From Actinomadura rayongensis (GTDB lineage: Bacteria > Actinomycetota > Actinomycetes > Streptosporangiales > Streptosporangiaceae): DNA of 64,000 nt. Shown piece after piece: positions 26,905 through 35,433 of the stretch (position 1 is its first letter; each line of letters starts with the position of its first letter). Under the pieces are notes generated by a model. That model was not told the DNA's origin. It saw only the letters and a list, made by a program, of their open reading frames with translations, and made no database searches. Position numbers and translations under genes: made by a program. The stretch spans positions 248,001-312,000 of the forward strand of contig NZ_WUTW01000001.1 of assembly GCF_009831215.1 (NCBI RefSeq). Reading direction: 5' to 3'.

Positions 26905-27597
26905 TCAGCAGCGGTCGAGGAACCCCTTGAGGGCGTCGTGGTCGGCCTGGGTGACGGGCAGGCCGTACTTGTCGGCGATGCCGACGTACTTGACGCCGTA
27001 CATGCACTGGTACGCCTGCTGCGGCTTCCACTCGCCGGGGCCCTTGTCGCTCTTGTCCCGGTTCGGTGGACCCCAGACGGCCAGGAGGTTGCTCGGGTCG
27101 TTGGCGTACTCCTGCCGCCGGTCGGCGGGCCAGCCCGAGGCGCCCATCCGCCAGGCCAGCGCGAGCGGGTAGACGTGGTCGATCTGCACCTCGGACGCCT
27201 TGGCCTTGGTGAACTCGATCGTCCGGCCGCTGTAGGGGTCCTTGAGGCGTCCCGACAGCACCTTGCACGACCCGTCGCGCTTGACGTTCGTCAGGTCCCG
27301 GGCGAGGACGTCGTTGCGCTGGTCGCAGCCGTTGTGGTCGGTGTCCTTCCAGCGGATCCCGAACTTGGCGCGCGAGTAGCCGTCGTGGCCGCCCTGCGGC
27401 TTGATCTTCAGACCCTTCAGCTTGGCCTCGGCGTCCGTGACCTGGCTCTTCGAGGGCTTCCAGTCCGACGACGCGGACGGCGTGCCGCCGCGTGCCGCCG
27501 GCTCGCCGGTGCCCGAACCGTTGGTACAGCCCGCCGCCAGCGCGGTCACCGCGGCCACCGCGGCGATCGTGCCGCGTTTGAGCGTTTCCGTCGCCAT
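26905..27597 (-). CDS. HNH-family nuclease-like lipoprotein
   Basis: The 230-residue product has a lipoprotein signal with lipobox LAAGC (Cys 24), so it is expected on the outer face of the membrane. The body resembles actinobacterial HNH endonuclease-family proteins (DUF1524/GmrSD C-terminal type): a conserved DHVYPLALAW motif with the catalytic His, and NDPSNLLAVWGPPNRDKSD. Paired Cys residues (GCDQRNDV, GSCKV, YQC) may form disulfides. ATG 27597 is preceded by GAAGGTGG; two in-frame GTGs just upstream are possible. The natural substrate (DNA, or a role in nutrient scavenging) is not known. Confidence 0.8.
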   Translation of the reverse strand: MATETLKRGTIAAVAAVTALAAGCTNGSGTGEPAARGGTPSASSDWKPSKSQVTDAEAKLKGLKIKPQGGHDGYSRAKFGIRWKDTDHNGCDQRNDVLARDLTNVKRDGSCKVLSGRLKDPYSGRTIEFTKAKASEVQIDHVYPLALAWRMGASGWPADRRQEYANDPSNLLAVWGPPNRDKSDKGPGEWKPQQAYQCMYGVKYVGIADKYGLPVTQADHDALKGFLDRC

Positions 27598-27803
27598 GCT
27601 CACCACCTTCGATTAGAGGAATGCGTTCCCGGGGGCGGGGCGCGTCATGAGACGCCGGAGAACGTCGTGGCGCACGGGATACCCTGCCGTATCCCCGGCG
27701 CGCGGTGGGCGGCGCGGGTCAGCCGGAAGGCGCAGGACGGTCATCCGTGCGGGCGACCCCGCGTTCCGCCGAACGGGGGACGCAGCGGGGCCGTGCGAGG
27801 CGT

Positions 27804-27809
27804 TAGGTT
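27804..27809 (+). promoter_or_regulatory. -10 box for leaderless ABC operon
   Basis: TAGGTT ends 6 bases before the ATG at 27816, so the transcript should start at or near the start codon. No Shine-Dalgarno sequence is present. Confidence 0.5.
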
Positions 27810-27815
27810 CGAGCC

Positions 27816-28709
27816 ATGCCGATCATCGCCGCGCAGGGCCTGACGATGCGGTTCCCCCGGGTGACCGCGCTGGACCGTCTCGACGTGTCCGTCGAGGCGG
27901 GCGTCGTCGGGCTGGTCGGGGCCAACGGCGCGGGCAAGTCCACGCTCATCAAGATCCTGCTCGGGCTGCTGCCGCCGACCGAGGGCCGGGCGTCGGTGCT
28001 CGGCCTCGACATCGCCCGCGAGGGCGCGGCCATCCGCGAGCGCGTCGGGTTCATGCCCGAGTACGACTGCCTGCCGCCGGACGTGTCCGCGACCGAGTTC
28101 GTCGTCCACATGGCCCGGATGTGCGGGCTGCCGCCGCCCGCCGCCCGCGAGCGCGCCGCCGACGTTCTGCGGCACGTCGGGCTGTACGAGGAGCGGTACC
28201 GGCCGATCGGCGGCTACTCGACCGGCATGAAGCAGAAGGTCAAGCTGGCGCAGGCGCTCGTGCACGACCCGCAGCTCGTGTTCCTGGACGAGCCCACCAA
28301 CGGGCTGGACCCGGCCGGCCGCGACGAGATGCTCGCGCTGATCCGGCGGATCGGGTCGGAGTTCGGCATCAGCGTGCTCGTCACGTCGCACCTGCTCGGC
28401 GAGCTGGAGCGCGTCTGCGACCACGTCGTGATCATCGACGGCGGCAAGCTGCTGCGGTCGCAGGCCGTGGAGTCGTTCACCGCCGTGAGCGGCGTCCTGA
28501 CCGTCGAGGTGCAGGACGGCCGGGACGCGCTCGGCGAGCACCTGCACGCGCAGGGCGTCGCGGTCCGTCCGGAGGGGCGGGTGCTCGTCGTGGACATCGC
28601 GGGCGAGCGGACCTACGACCTGATCCGCGACGGCGTCGCCGACCTCGGGCTGCACCTCGTCCGGCTGGAGCAGCGCCGCCACCACATCGAGGACGTGTTC
28701 ACCTCATGA
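27816..28709 (+). CDS. ABC transporter ATP-binding protein (pair 1)
   Basis: The 297-residue ATPase has Walker A GANGAGKST, signature YSTGMKQK, Walker B LVFLDEPTNGLDP and the switch His in TSH. Layout and the separate membrane partner fit ABC-2 type exporters of the CcmA/NatA group. Translation stop overlaps the permease start (ATGA). It is the first of four genes in the order ATPase-permease-ATPase-permease. The substrate cannot be read from sequence. Confidence 0.93.
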   Translation: MPIIAAQGLTMRFPRVTALDRLDVSVEAGVVGLVGANGAGKSTLIKILLGLLPPTEGRASVLGLDIAREGAAIRERVGFMPEYDCLPPDVSATEFVVHMARMCGLPPPAARERAADVLRHVGLYEERYRPIGGYSTGMKQKVKLAQALVHDPQLVFLDEPTNGLDPAGRDEMLALIRRIGSEFGISVLVTSHLLGELERVCDHVVIIDGGKLLRSQAVESFTAVSGVLTVEVQDGRDALGEHLHAQGVAVRPEGRVLVVDIAGERTYDLIRDGVADLGLHLVRLEQRRHHIEDVFTS

Positions 28710-29584
28710 GCACCAGCACGATCCATGACATCGGGTACCGGCGGTACGACGGGCCCCGGCTGGGGCGCGGTTATCTCGTCCGGTCCCTGTACGTCCACAA
28801 TGTGCGCGCCGTGTGGGGGCTCGGGCGGCCCGCGCGGGCGAAGGTCATGCCGTTCCTGCTCGCGGCGGTGATGGTCGCGCCCGCGTTCATGGACGTCGGG
28901 GCCGTCCTGCTCACGGACCGGGCGGAGGTGCTGATGCGCTACTCCGCCTACGCGATCTACCTCCAGGTCGTCGTGTCGATCTTCGTGGCGTCGCAGGCGC
29001 CGGTGCTCGCGTCGCGGGAGCTGCGGTTCCATGTGGTGCCGCTGTACTTCTCGCGGCCGATCGCGCCGCTGCCGTTCGTCCTCGCCAAGTTCGCGGCGAT
29101 GGTCACGGCGCTGCTGACGATGACGGCCGTACCGGTGGTCGTCCTGTACGTCGGCGGTCTCATCGCGAAGGTGCCGCATCCGCTGACGCACCTGCGCGAG
29201 TTCCTGCTGGCGCTGGTCGGCTGCGCGCTGTTCGCGCTGGTCATCGGGGCGCTCGGGATGGCGGTGGCGGTGCTGACGCCGCGTCGCGGGTTCGGGGTGG
29301 CGGCGGTGATCGCGGTGTTCCTGCTGTCCAGCGCGGTCGTGCTGCTGGTGCAGAACATCGCCGAGTTCCGGACGAACTTCTCGCTCGCGGGCAACGCCGG
29401 GTACTTCGCCCCCTTCAACCTGGTCGACATCGTGCAGGTGCGGCTGCTCGGCGCGGAACGGACGGCCGAGGCCGTGCCGGACGGCTTCATCTCCGGCGTC
29501 CTCGCCCTGCTCCTCTGCGCGGCCCTGGTGGGGGGCGCCGTCGCCGTCCTGTACCGCCGCTTCCGGAAGGCGGGGCTCTCATGA
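28706..29584 (+). CDS. ABC-2 type permease (pair 1)
   Basis: The 292-residue product has a 50-residue N-terminus (HDIGYRRYDGPRLGRGYL) and about six hydrophobic segments, e.g. FLLAAVMVAPAFMDVG and LALVGCALFALVIGALGMA. The N-terminal YRRYDGPR pattern is common in actinobacterial ABC-2 permeases. Start and stop overlap both neighbours by 4 bases, so it is tightly coupled to the two ATPase genes. Confidence 0.88.
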   Translation: MSTSTIHDIGYRRYDGPRLGRGYLVRSLYVHNVRAVWGLGRPARAKVMPFLLAAVMVAPAFMDVGAVLLTDRAEVLMRYSAYAIYLQVVVSIFVASQAPVLASRELRFHVVPLYFSRPIAPLPFVLAKFAAMVTALLTMTAVPVVVLYVGGLIAKVPHPLTHLREFLLALVGCALFALVIGALGMAVAVLTPRRGFGVAAVIAVFLLSSAVVLLVQNIAEFRTNFSLAGNAGYFAPFNLVDIVQVRLLGAERTAEAVPDGFISGVLALLLCAALVGGAVAVLYRRFRKAGLS

Positions 29585-30495
29585 GCGTCTTGGAACTGAC
29601 GGGTGTTTCCCGGTGGTACGGGAACGTCGTCGCGGTCAACGGCGTGACGATGACGATCGGGCCGGGGGTGACCGGGCTGCTCGGGCCGAACGGGGCGGGC
29701 AAGTCCACGCTCATCCACATGATGGGCGGGTTCCTCGCGCCGTCGTCGGGGACGGTCCTGCTGGACGGCGAGCCGATCTGGCACAACCAGGGCGTGTACC
29801 GCAAGCTCGGGCTCGTCCCCGAGCCCGAGACGGCGTACGACTTCCTCACCGGGCGGCAGTTCGTCCTCGCGATGGCCAAGCTGCACAAGCTGCCCGACCC
29901 GCGCGCGGCGGCGGAGCGGGCGCTCGGCCGGGTGGAGATGGCGCCCGCCGCCGACCGCGCGATCGGCACCTATTCCAAGGGCATGAAGCAGCGGATCAAG
30001 ATGGCGTCGGCGCTCGTCCACGACCCGCCGGTGCTGCTGCTGGACGAGCCGTTCAACGGCATGGACCCGCGCCAGCGGCTCCAGCTCATGGACCTCATCC
30101 GCGCGATGGCCGCCGAGGGCCGGACGATCCTGTTCTCGTCCCACATCCTGGAGGAGGTCGAACGGCTCGCCGGGCACATCGAGGTGATCGTCTCCGGGCG
30201 GCACGCGGCGTCCGGGGACTTCCGCGAGATCCGGCGGCTGATGACCGACCGGCCGCACCTGTTCCTCGTCCGGTCGTCGGACGACCGGGCGCTCGCGGCG
30301 TCGATCATCGGCGACGGCGCGGCCCGCAGCGTCCGGCTCGGCAAGGAGGGCCTGGAGGTCGAGGCGGTCGACTTCGCCCGCTTCACCTGGCTCCTGCCCC
30401 GGGTGGCCCGCGACGCGGGCGTCCGGCTGTGGGAGGTCGCCCCGTCCGACGAATCCCTCGAAAGCGTCTTCTCCTACCTGGTGGAAAAGCGATGA
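29581..30495 (+). CDS. ABC transporter ATP-binding protein (pair 2)
   Basis: The 304-residue ATPase has Walker A GPNGAGKST, signature YSKGMKQR, Walker B VLLLDEPFNGMDP and SSH. It is a paralog of the first ATPase in the operon. The last 90 residues form a C-terminal accessory domain. Start ATG overlaps the upstream stop, and its own stop overlaps the next permease start. Confidence 0.93.
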   Translation: MSVLELTGVSRWYGNVVAVNGVTMTIGPGVTGLLGPNGAGKSTLIHMMGGFLAPSSGTVLLDGEPIWHNQGVYRKLGLVPEPETAYDFLTGRQFVLAMAKLHKLPDPRAAAERALGRVEMAPAADRAIGTYSKGMKQRIKMASALVHDPPVLLLDEPFNGMDPRQRLQLMDLIRAMAAEGRTILFSSHILEEVERLAGHIEVIVSGRHAASGDFREIRRLMTDRPHLFLVRSSDDRALAASIIGDGAARSVRLGKEGLEVEAVDFARFTWLLPRVARDAGVRLWEVAPSDESLESVFSYLVEKR

Positions 30496-31208
30496 ACGCG
30501 ACGATCGCGGCCATGACGTACCGCGCGATGCTGGGGCGGCGGCGGGCCCTGCTGCTGCTCGCCCTGCCGCTGCTGCTGCTCGTCCTCGCGGTGGTGCTGC
30601 GGGCCACGGGCGGGGACGATCTGGACACGTCCGTCCAGGTGCTGGAGAAGCTCGCGGTGGGGACGATCCTGCCGCTGCTGGCCCTGATCGCGGGCACCGG
30701 CGTGATCGGCCCGGAGATCGACGACGGGCAGATCATGTACGTCCTGACCAAGCCGATCCCGCGCCGGACGGTCCTGCTCACCAAACTGGCCGTGGCGCTG
30801 TCGCTCGTCCTGGCGTTCGCGGTGGTCCCGGGCCTGCTGGCGGGCCTGATCCTCACCGGAACGACCGCGAACGTCGCCCCCGCGTTCGGCGCGGCCCTGC
30901 TGGTCGGCGCGTGCGCCTACACACCGGTCTTCACGGCACTGGCGGTCTTCAGCCGCAACGCCGTGACGATCGGCCTGCTCTACGCACTGATCTGGGAATC
31001 GCTGCTCGGCAACTTCGCCCCCGGCGCGGGCGCCGCCTCCGTGCAGCAGTGGGCGCTGGCCGTGGCGGACGCGCTGACCTCGGCGTCCCAGGTGGACGCG
31101 ACGGTGAAGCTCGCCGCCGCCGTCCCGCTCCTGCTCGCCGCCGCCCTCGGCGGCGCGGCCCTCGGCATCACCCGCCTCCGCTCCCTGACCATCACCGGCG
31201 CCGAGTGA
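30492..31208 (+). CDS. ABC-2 type permease (pair 2)
   Basis: The 238-residue product has about six hydrophobic segments, beginning with RRALLLLALPLLLLVLAVVL, and the EIDDGQIMYVLTKPIPR loop typical of ABC-2 permeases with a conserved short cytoplasmic helix. It closes the four-gene exporter operon. A 10-bp hairpin lies 57 bases after the stop. Confidence 0.88.
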   Translation: MNATIAAMTYRAMLGRRRALLLLALPLLLLVLAVVLRATGGDDLDTSVQVLEKLAVGTILPLLALIAGTGVIGPEIDDGQIMYVLTKPIPRRTVLLTKLAVALSLVLAFAVVPGLLAGLILTGTTANVAPAFGAALLVGACAYTPVFTALAVFSRNAVTIGLLYALIWESLLGNFAPGAGAASVQQWALAVADALTSASQVDATVKLAAAVPLLLAAALGGAALGITRLRSLTITGAE

Positions 31209-31264
31209 CGCCCGCTTCACCCGGCCGCTTCCCGCCGTTCACCTTGGCTTGACGCGGGCGCCGT

Positions 31265-31286
31265 CCCCGTCCGGCACCGGACGGGG
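31265..31286 (+). terminator. Hairpin after the ABC operon
   Basis: CCCCGTCCGG (31265-31274) pairs perfectly with CCGGACGGGG (31277-31286) across a 2-base loop. No T-run follows. It lies upstream of the glmS promoter and may end the exporter transcript. Confidence 0.5.
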
Positions 31287-31293
31287 GCGGGCG

Positions 31294-31322
31294 TTGGTGG
31301 TGGCGGGGAGATTGCATAGGCT
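31294..31322 (+). promoter_or_regulatory. Leaderless glmS promoter (TTGGTG-17-TAGGCT)
   Basis: TTGGTG (31294-31299) and TAGGCT (31317-31322) are 17 bases apart. The -10 box ends 7 bases before the glmS ATG, which predicts a leaderless transcript; no ribosome-binding site is present. Confidence 0.6.
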
Positions 31323-31329
31323 GGCCGTC

Positions 31330-33174
31330 ATGTGCGGAATCGTGGGCTACGTCGGCGGGCAGCCGGCACTGGACGTCGTGGTCGAGGGCCTGGCGCGGCT
31401 GGAGTACCGGGGGTACGACTCGGCCGGCGTGGCGCTGCTCACCGGCGGGGGGCTGGCGACGGCGAAGCGGGCGGGCAAGCTCGTCAACCTGCGGAAGGCG
31501 CTGGAGGAGGAACCGCCGCCCGCGGGGACGGTCGGGATGGGGCACACGCGGTGGGCGACGCACGGTGCGCCGAACGACCACAACGCGCACCCCCACACCG
31601 ACTGCTCGGGGCGCGTCGCGGTCATCCACAACGGCATCATCGAGAACTTCGCGGCGCTGCGGGCGGAGCTGGAGGAGGCCGGGCACAAGCTGCGGTCCGA
31701 GACCGACACCGAGGCCGTCGCGCACCTGCTGGAGGACGAGCTGAAGTCCGGCGCGGGCCTGGCCGCCGCGCTGCGCACCGTGTGCCGCCGGCTGGACGGC
31801 GCGTTCACGCTGGTCGTGATGTCGGCCGACGAGCCGGACCTGGTCGTCGGGGCGCGCCGCAACTCGCCGCTGGTCGTCGGCGTCGGGCAGGGCGAGAACT
31901 TCCTCGCCAGCGACGTGGCCGCGTTCATCGCCCACACCCGCGACGCGATCGAGCTGGGCCAGGACCAGGTCGTGGAGCTGCGCGCGGACGGCGTGACGGT
32001 CACCGACTTCGACGGCCGTCCCGCCGAGGTCACCGAGTACCACGTCGACTGGGACGTGTCGGCCGCCGAGAAGGGCGGCTACGACTACTTCATGCTCAAG
32101 GAGATCGCCGAGCAGCCGCGCGCGGTCGCCGACACGCTGCTCGGCCGGATCGGCGCGGGCGGCCGGCTGTCGCTGGACGAGATGCGCATCCCCGACGCCG
32201 CGCTCCGCGACATCGACAAGGTCGTGATCGTGGCGTGCGGAACGGCCTACCACGCGGGCCTGATCGCCAAGTACGCGATCGAGCACTGGGCGGGGCTGCC
32301 GTGCGAGGTGGAGCTGGCGCACGAGTTCCGCTACCGCGACCCGATCCTCAGCCGGTCGACGCTCGTCATCGCGATCTCCCAGTCGGGCGAGACGATGGAC
32401 ACGCTGATGGCCGTCCGGCACGCACGGGAGCAGCGGGCGCGGGTGCTCGGAATCTGCAATGTGAACGGGTCGACGCTGCCGCGCGAGTGCGACGGGGTGC
32501 TGTACACGCACGCCGGGCCGGAGATCGCGGTGGCGTCCACGAAGGCGTTCCTGACGCAGCTCGTCGCGGTCTACCTCATCGCGCTGTACCTCGGGCAGGT
32601 CCGGGGGACGAAGTGGGGCGACGAGGTCACCGACATGGTCCACCTGCTGGCGGAGATGCCGGACAAGGTGGACAAGGTGCTGGAGACGATGGAGCCGGTG
32701 CGGGCGCTGGCACGGTCCCTGGCGGACCAGCACTGCGTCCTGTTCCTCGGGCGGCACGTCGGGTTCCCGGTCGCGATGGAGGGCGCGCTGAAGCTCAAGG
32801 AGCTGGCGTACATGCACGCGGAGGGCTTCGCGGCGGGCGAGCTGAAGCACGGGCCGATCGCGCTGATCGAGCAGGACCTGCCGGTCGTGGTGGTGGTGCC
32901 GCCCCGCGCCCGCGAGGTGCTGCACGACAAGATCGTGTCGAACATCCAGGAGATCCGCGCCCGGGGCGCCCGGACGATCGTGATCGCCGAGGAGGGCGAC
33001 GACTCGGTGCTGCCCTACGCCGACACGCTGATCAGCGTCCCGGCGGTGCCGACGCTGCTGCAGCCGCTCGTGACGACGGTGCCGCTGCAGGTGTTCGCGT
33101 GCGAGCTGGCCACCGCGAAGGGCCACGACGTGGACCAGCCCCGCAACCTGGCGAAGTCGGTCACGGTCGAATAG
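31330..33174 (+). CDS. glmS: Glutamine-fructose-6-phosphate aminotransferase
   Basis: GlmS makes glucosamine-6-phosphate from fructose-6-phosphate and glutamine, the first step to UDP-GlcNAc. The 614-residue protein starts MCGIVGYVG; Cys 2 becomes the N-terminal nucleophile. The glutaminase domain (about 1-240) is followed by two SIS domains (ACGTAYHAG, ISQSGETMDTL, then FLGRHVGFPVAMEGALKLKE) and the invariant end LAKSVTVE. The upstream open frame to 31249 lies before the predicted transcription start and is excluded. No GlmS ribozyme is visible. A strong terminator follows. Confidence 0.98.
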   Translation: MCGIVGYVGGQPALDVVVEGLARLEYRGYDSAGVALLTGGGLATAKRAGKLVNLRKALEEEPPPAGTVGMGHTRWATHGAPNDHNAHPHTDCSGRVAVIHNGIIENFAALRAELEEAGHKLRSETDTEAVAHLLEDELKSGAGLAAALRTVCRRLDGAFTLVVMSADEPDLVVGARRNSPLVVGVGQGENFLASDVAAFIAHTRDAIELGQDQVVELRADGVTVTDFDGRPAEVTEYHVDWDVSAAEKGGYDYFMLKEIAEQPRAVADTLLGRIGAGGRLSLDEMRIPDAALRDIDKVVIVACGTAYHAGLIAKYAIEHWAGLPCEVELAHEFRYRDPILSRSTLVIAISQSGETMDTLMAVRHAREQRARVLGICNVNGSTLPRECDGVLYTHAGPEIAVASTKAFLTQLVAVYLIALYLGQVRGTKWGDEVTDMVHLLAEMPDKVDKVLETMEPVRALARSLADQHCVLFLGRHVGFPVAMEGALKLKELAYMHAEGFAAGELKHGPIALIEQDLPVVVVVPPRAREVLHDKIVSNIQEIRARGARTIVIAEEGDDSVLPYADTLISVPAVPTLLQPLVTTVPLQVFACELATAKGHDVDQPRNLAKSVTVE

Positions 33175-33180
33175 GACGGA

Positions 33181-33229
33181 CGCTCCTGTTCCGGTGGTAC
33201 GGCCGCCGGAACAGGAGCGCTGCTTTTTT
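33181..33229. terminator. Intrinsic terminator shared by glmS and DUF397 gene
   Basis: A perfect 14-bp stem (CGCTCCTGTTCCGG at 33181-33194 with 33206-33219) is followed by CTGC and six T residues (33224-33229). The T-run overlaps the stop codon (33228-33230) of the convergent DUF397 gene, so the hairpin can serve glmS and lies immediately after the minus-strand gene. Confidence 0.85.
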
Positions 33230-33446
33230 ACGCCCGGTGGTCGTAGTCGCCGTTCCTGACGCTGGTCAGGAACGTATTCCAGGTGTTCGGGGTGAGGAAG
33301 AGGGCCGTCGCGGTTTCTGTCTCCGCCGTATCACGGACGCCCACGCCGGGGATAGGAAAAAGTCGCGCTACGGCGACACAAGTGTGACTTGCCCCACAAC
33401 GACTGCTCGTGAGCCAACGGACCGGGGACGGCTGTTCTTCGCGCAT
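33228..33446 (-). CDS. DUF397 domain protein (second copy)
   Basis: The 72-residue product matches DUF397: RWLTSSRCGASHTCVAVAR, VGVRDT, then FLTPNTWNTFLTSVRNGDYD. The ATG at 33446 follows GAGGAG by 5 bases. DUF397 genes usually sit next to XRE regulators with a DUF5753 domain; one such gene lies 580 bp upstream on the same strand with another DUF397 gene between them. In Streptomyces this pairing has been described as toxin-antitoxin-like and linked to development. Confidence 0.85.
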   Translation of the reverse strand: MREEQPSPVRWLTSSRCGASHTCVAVARLFPIPGVGVRDTAETETATALFLTPNTWNTFLTSVRNGDYDHRA

Positions 33447-33641
33447 CCCATCTCCTCGTTCGGTTCGGCGCGAAAGAAGGCGGCGTCATTGCCGGAGGAG
33501 GTTGTACCCGTGTTCAGTGGAAATCAATGCGGTTGATCTGAAATGTCGGGGCCTCGGGCGCCGCGGCTCGTGGCGCGGCGGGACGAGGGCCCGGCGGAGC
33601 GTCCCGGCGAGGTCGTCACCCGGACGTCCGATGGCACGGGA

Positions 33642-33851
33642 TCAGAGGTCGAAGGCGCCCGCGCGGACGCTGGACACGAAGGACGCCCAGCCCGCGGGCC
33701 GCACCGCGAGGGCCGGCGCGTCCGGTCCCCGCTTGCTGTCGCGCGCGCCGACCAGGCCGGCGCCGAGGGCGGCCACCTCGACACAGGTCGCGCTGCCGCC
33801 GCAGCGGACGCTCTTACGCCAGATGGTCGTCTGTGTGGTCGTCTGGGCCAT
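33642..33851 (-). CDS. DUF397 domain protein (first copy)
   Basis: The 69-residue product MAQTTTQTTIWRKSVRCGG has the DUF397 features: W-x-K-S-x-R-C/S start, CVEVAAL, GARDSKR and a C-terminal WASFVSSVRAGAFD. CGGAG precedes the ATG by 7 bases. It lies between the XRE regulator gene and the other DUF397 copy, all on the minus strand. The 177-bp spacer before it contains a loose TTATCCGCC/GGCGGATTA inverted repeat. Confidence 0.87.
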   Translation of the reverse strand: MAQTTTQTTIWRKSVRCGGSATCVEVAALGAGLVGARDSKRGPDAPALAVRPAGWASFVSSVRAGAFDL

Positions 33852-34028
33852 GAGAGTACTCCGTCGGTTTTGTCTGATTTATCCGCCACAGCGCAGCGCG
33901 CTGAAATTCTCAATTCCGGGCCGGACGTTCCCGCAAACGGAACATCCAAAAGGCGGATTAGGTGCTTGAACTTTATCAGGCGACCGCAGGTCTTCCGCGC
34001 TGCGCGGGCAAGATGTGAGCTGTGCCGC

Positions 34029-34901
34029 TCAGTCCGCCCGGCGCCACCATTCCGTCATTTCGGCCAGCACTTCGAGCGAGTCCCGCGCGTCGAGCGCCTC
34101 GGCGCTCATGCGTTCGTAAGCGAGCCGGTAACGATGGGTCTCGGCCTCACTCGTCAGGTAACTGAACGTGAGACTTTCGGTGTGGACCACGTCGGGGAAC
34201 GGAACATAATACTGGTCCGCGAATTCCAGGAGCGTGAACGACGAGCCGAGGATGCGGTGGTCGCGGTCCAGCGGCAGCACCCGCAGCGACACGTGCCGCT
34301 CGCGCGCGGCCCGCGCCAGGTGCTCGATCTGCTCGGCCATCACCGCGGGCCCGTGGATGCGGCGGCGCAGCACCGACTCGTCCAGCACGACGTCCAGCGC
34401 GAGCGGGCGCGGCCCGCGCAGCACCTGCTGGCGCAGCATCCGCACCTGTGTGAGCCGTTCCAGCTCGGCGGGCGGGATCGTCGCGACGACCTCCCAGCCC
34501 CGGATCACCGCGCGGGCGTACGCCTCGGTCTGCAGCAGGCCGGGGACGACGAGGTTCTCCCAGCAGTACGCCCGGCTCGCGTCCGCCTCCAGCGCGATGA
34601 GCTGGGCGTAGTCGGCGCCGATGGACGGGAAGTCCTCCCACCAGCCCTTCTCGGCGGCGTCCTCGGCGAGCGTCATCAGCTCGTCCCGCTGCGCGCCCGC
34701 GACGCCGTACAGCTCCAGCAGCGCGGCGACGTCCCCGACGCGCGCCCCGGTGCGGGCGTTCTCCAGCCGGCTCACCTTCGCCGTCGACCACGACAGCCGG
34801 ACGGCGACCTCGTCCCCGGTGAGCGAGCGCGCCTCCCGCAACCGCCGCAGCTCGATGCCGAGCCGCCGTTGGCGGACGGTGGGACCGCGGGACGAACTCA
34901 T
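34029..34901 (-). CDS. XRE-family regulator with DUF5753 domain (Scr1-like)
   Basis: The 290-residue product has an N-terminal helix-turn-helix (LRRLREARSLTGDEVAVRL then WSTAKVSRLENARTG) and a DUF5753 domain of about 180 residues (ENLVVPGLLQTEAYARAVI, LDVVLDESVLRRRIHG, LRVLPLDRD). This class regulates, and may be bound by, an adjacent DUF397 protein. ATG 34901 is used; the open frame continues upstream into the acpS antisense strand and is not gene-like. No strong ribosome-binding site precedes it. Confidence 0.9.
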   Translation of the reverse strand: MSSSRGPTVRQRRLGIELRRLREARSLTGDEVAVRLSWSTAKVSRLENARTGARVGDVAALLELYGVAGAQRDELMTLAEDAAEKGWWEDFPSIGADYAQLIALEADASRAYCWENLVVPGLLQTEAYARAVIRGWEVVATIPPAELERLTQVRMLRQQVLRGPRPLALDVVLDESVLRRRIHGPAVMAEQIEHLARAARERHVSLRVLPLDRDHRILGSSFTLLEFADQYYVPFPDVVHTESLTFSYLTSEAETHRYRLAYERMSAEALDARDSLEVLAEMTEWWRRAD

Positions 34902-35061
34902 CGCTGCCGATCTCTGCGGTGAAAATTGCAGGCGAAATCGACCGTAGCGCACCGGCGGGTACGCGGCCAGTGCGCGTCCGGGACCGTCCGGGAACGGTCT
35001 CGATGACCGTGACGCCCGAGTAACCCCGTGGCGGACGTGATCATCGTGGCACCCTGGGTAT

Positions 35062-35430
35062 GTGATCGTGGGAGTGGGCATCGACGTGGCGGACATCGCG
35101 CGGTTCGAGGCGTCCGTGCGGCGGACGCCCGGCCTGCTCGCGCGCCTGTTCACCGCGGACGAGCGCGTGCTGCCGGTCCGGTCGCTGGCCGCCAGGTTCG
35201 CCGCGAAGGAGGCGCTCGCCAAGGCCCTCGGCGCGCCCGGCGGGCTGCGCTGGACCGACGCCGAGATCCGCAGGGAGGCCGGCGGCCGGCCCGTCCTGCG
35301 CGTCACCGGCACGGTCGCGGCGGCGGCGGCCGAACGCGGCGTGACGGACTGGCACGTCTCGCTCAGCCACGACGGCGGCATCGCCACGGCGGTCGTGATC
35401 GCCGAGGCGCGGGAACAGGGAGCGGGGTAG
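35062..35430 (+). CDS. acpS: Holo-[acyl-carrier-protein] synthase
   Basis: AcpS attaches 4'-phosphopantetheine to acyl carrier protein. The 122-residue protein begins [18 protein letters not shown] with metal ligand Asp 8, and has [14 protein letters not shown] with Glu 50, and the [17 protein letters not shown] end. The start is GTG 35062; there is no Shine-Dalgarno sequence, and a CACCCT 6 bases upstream may be a weak -10 box of a leaderless transcript. It is followed by nnrD after 3 bp. Confidence 0.95.
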   Translation: MIVGVGIDVADIARFEASVRRTPGLLARLFTADERVLPVRSLAARFAAKEALAKALGAPGGLRWTDAEIRREAGGRPVLRVTGTVAAAAAERGVTDWHVSLSHDGGIATAVVIAEAREQGAG

Positions 35431-35433
35431 GCG

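Noticed and set aside
31209..31329. A GlmS ribozyme or riboswitch before glmS
   Set aside because: The spacer is only 121 bases, and the predicted transcript starts at the ATG, leaving no leader.
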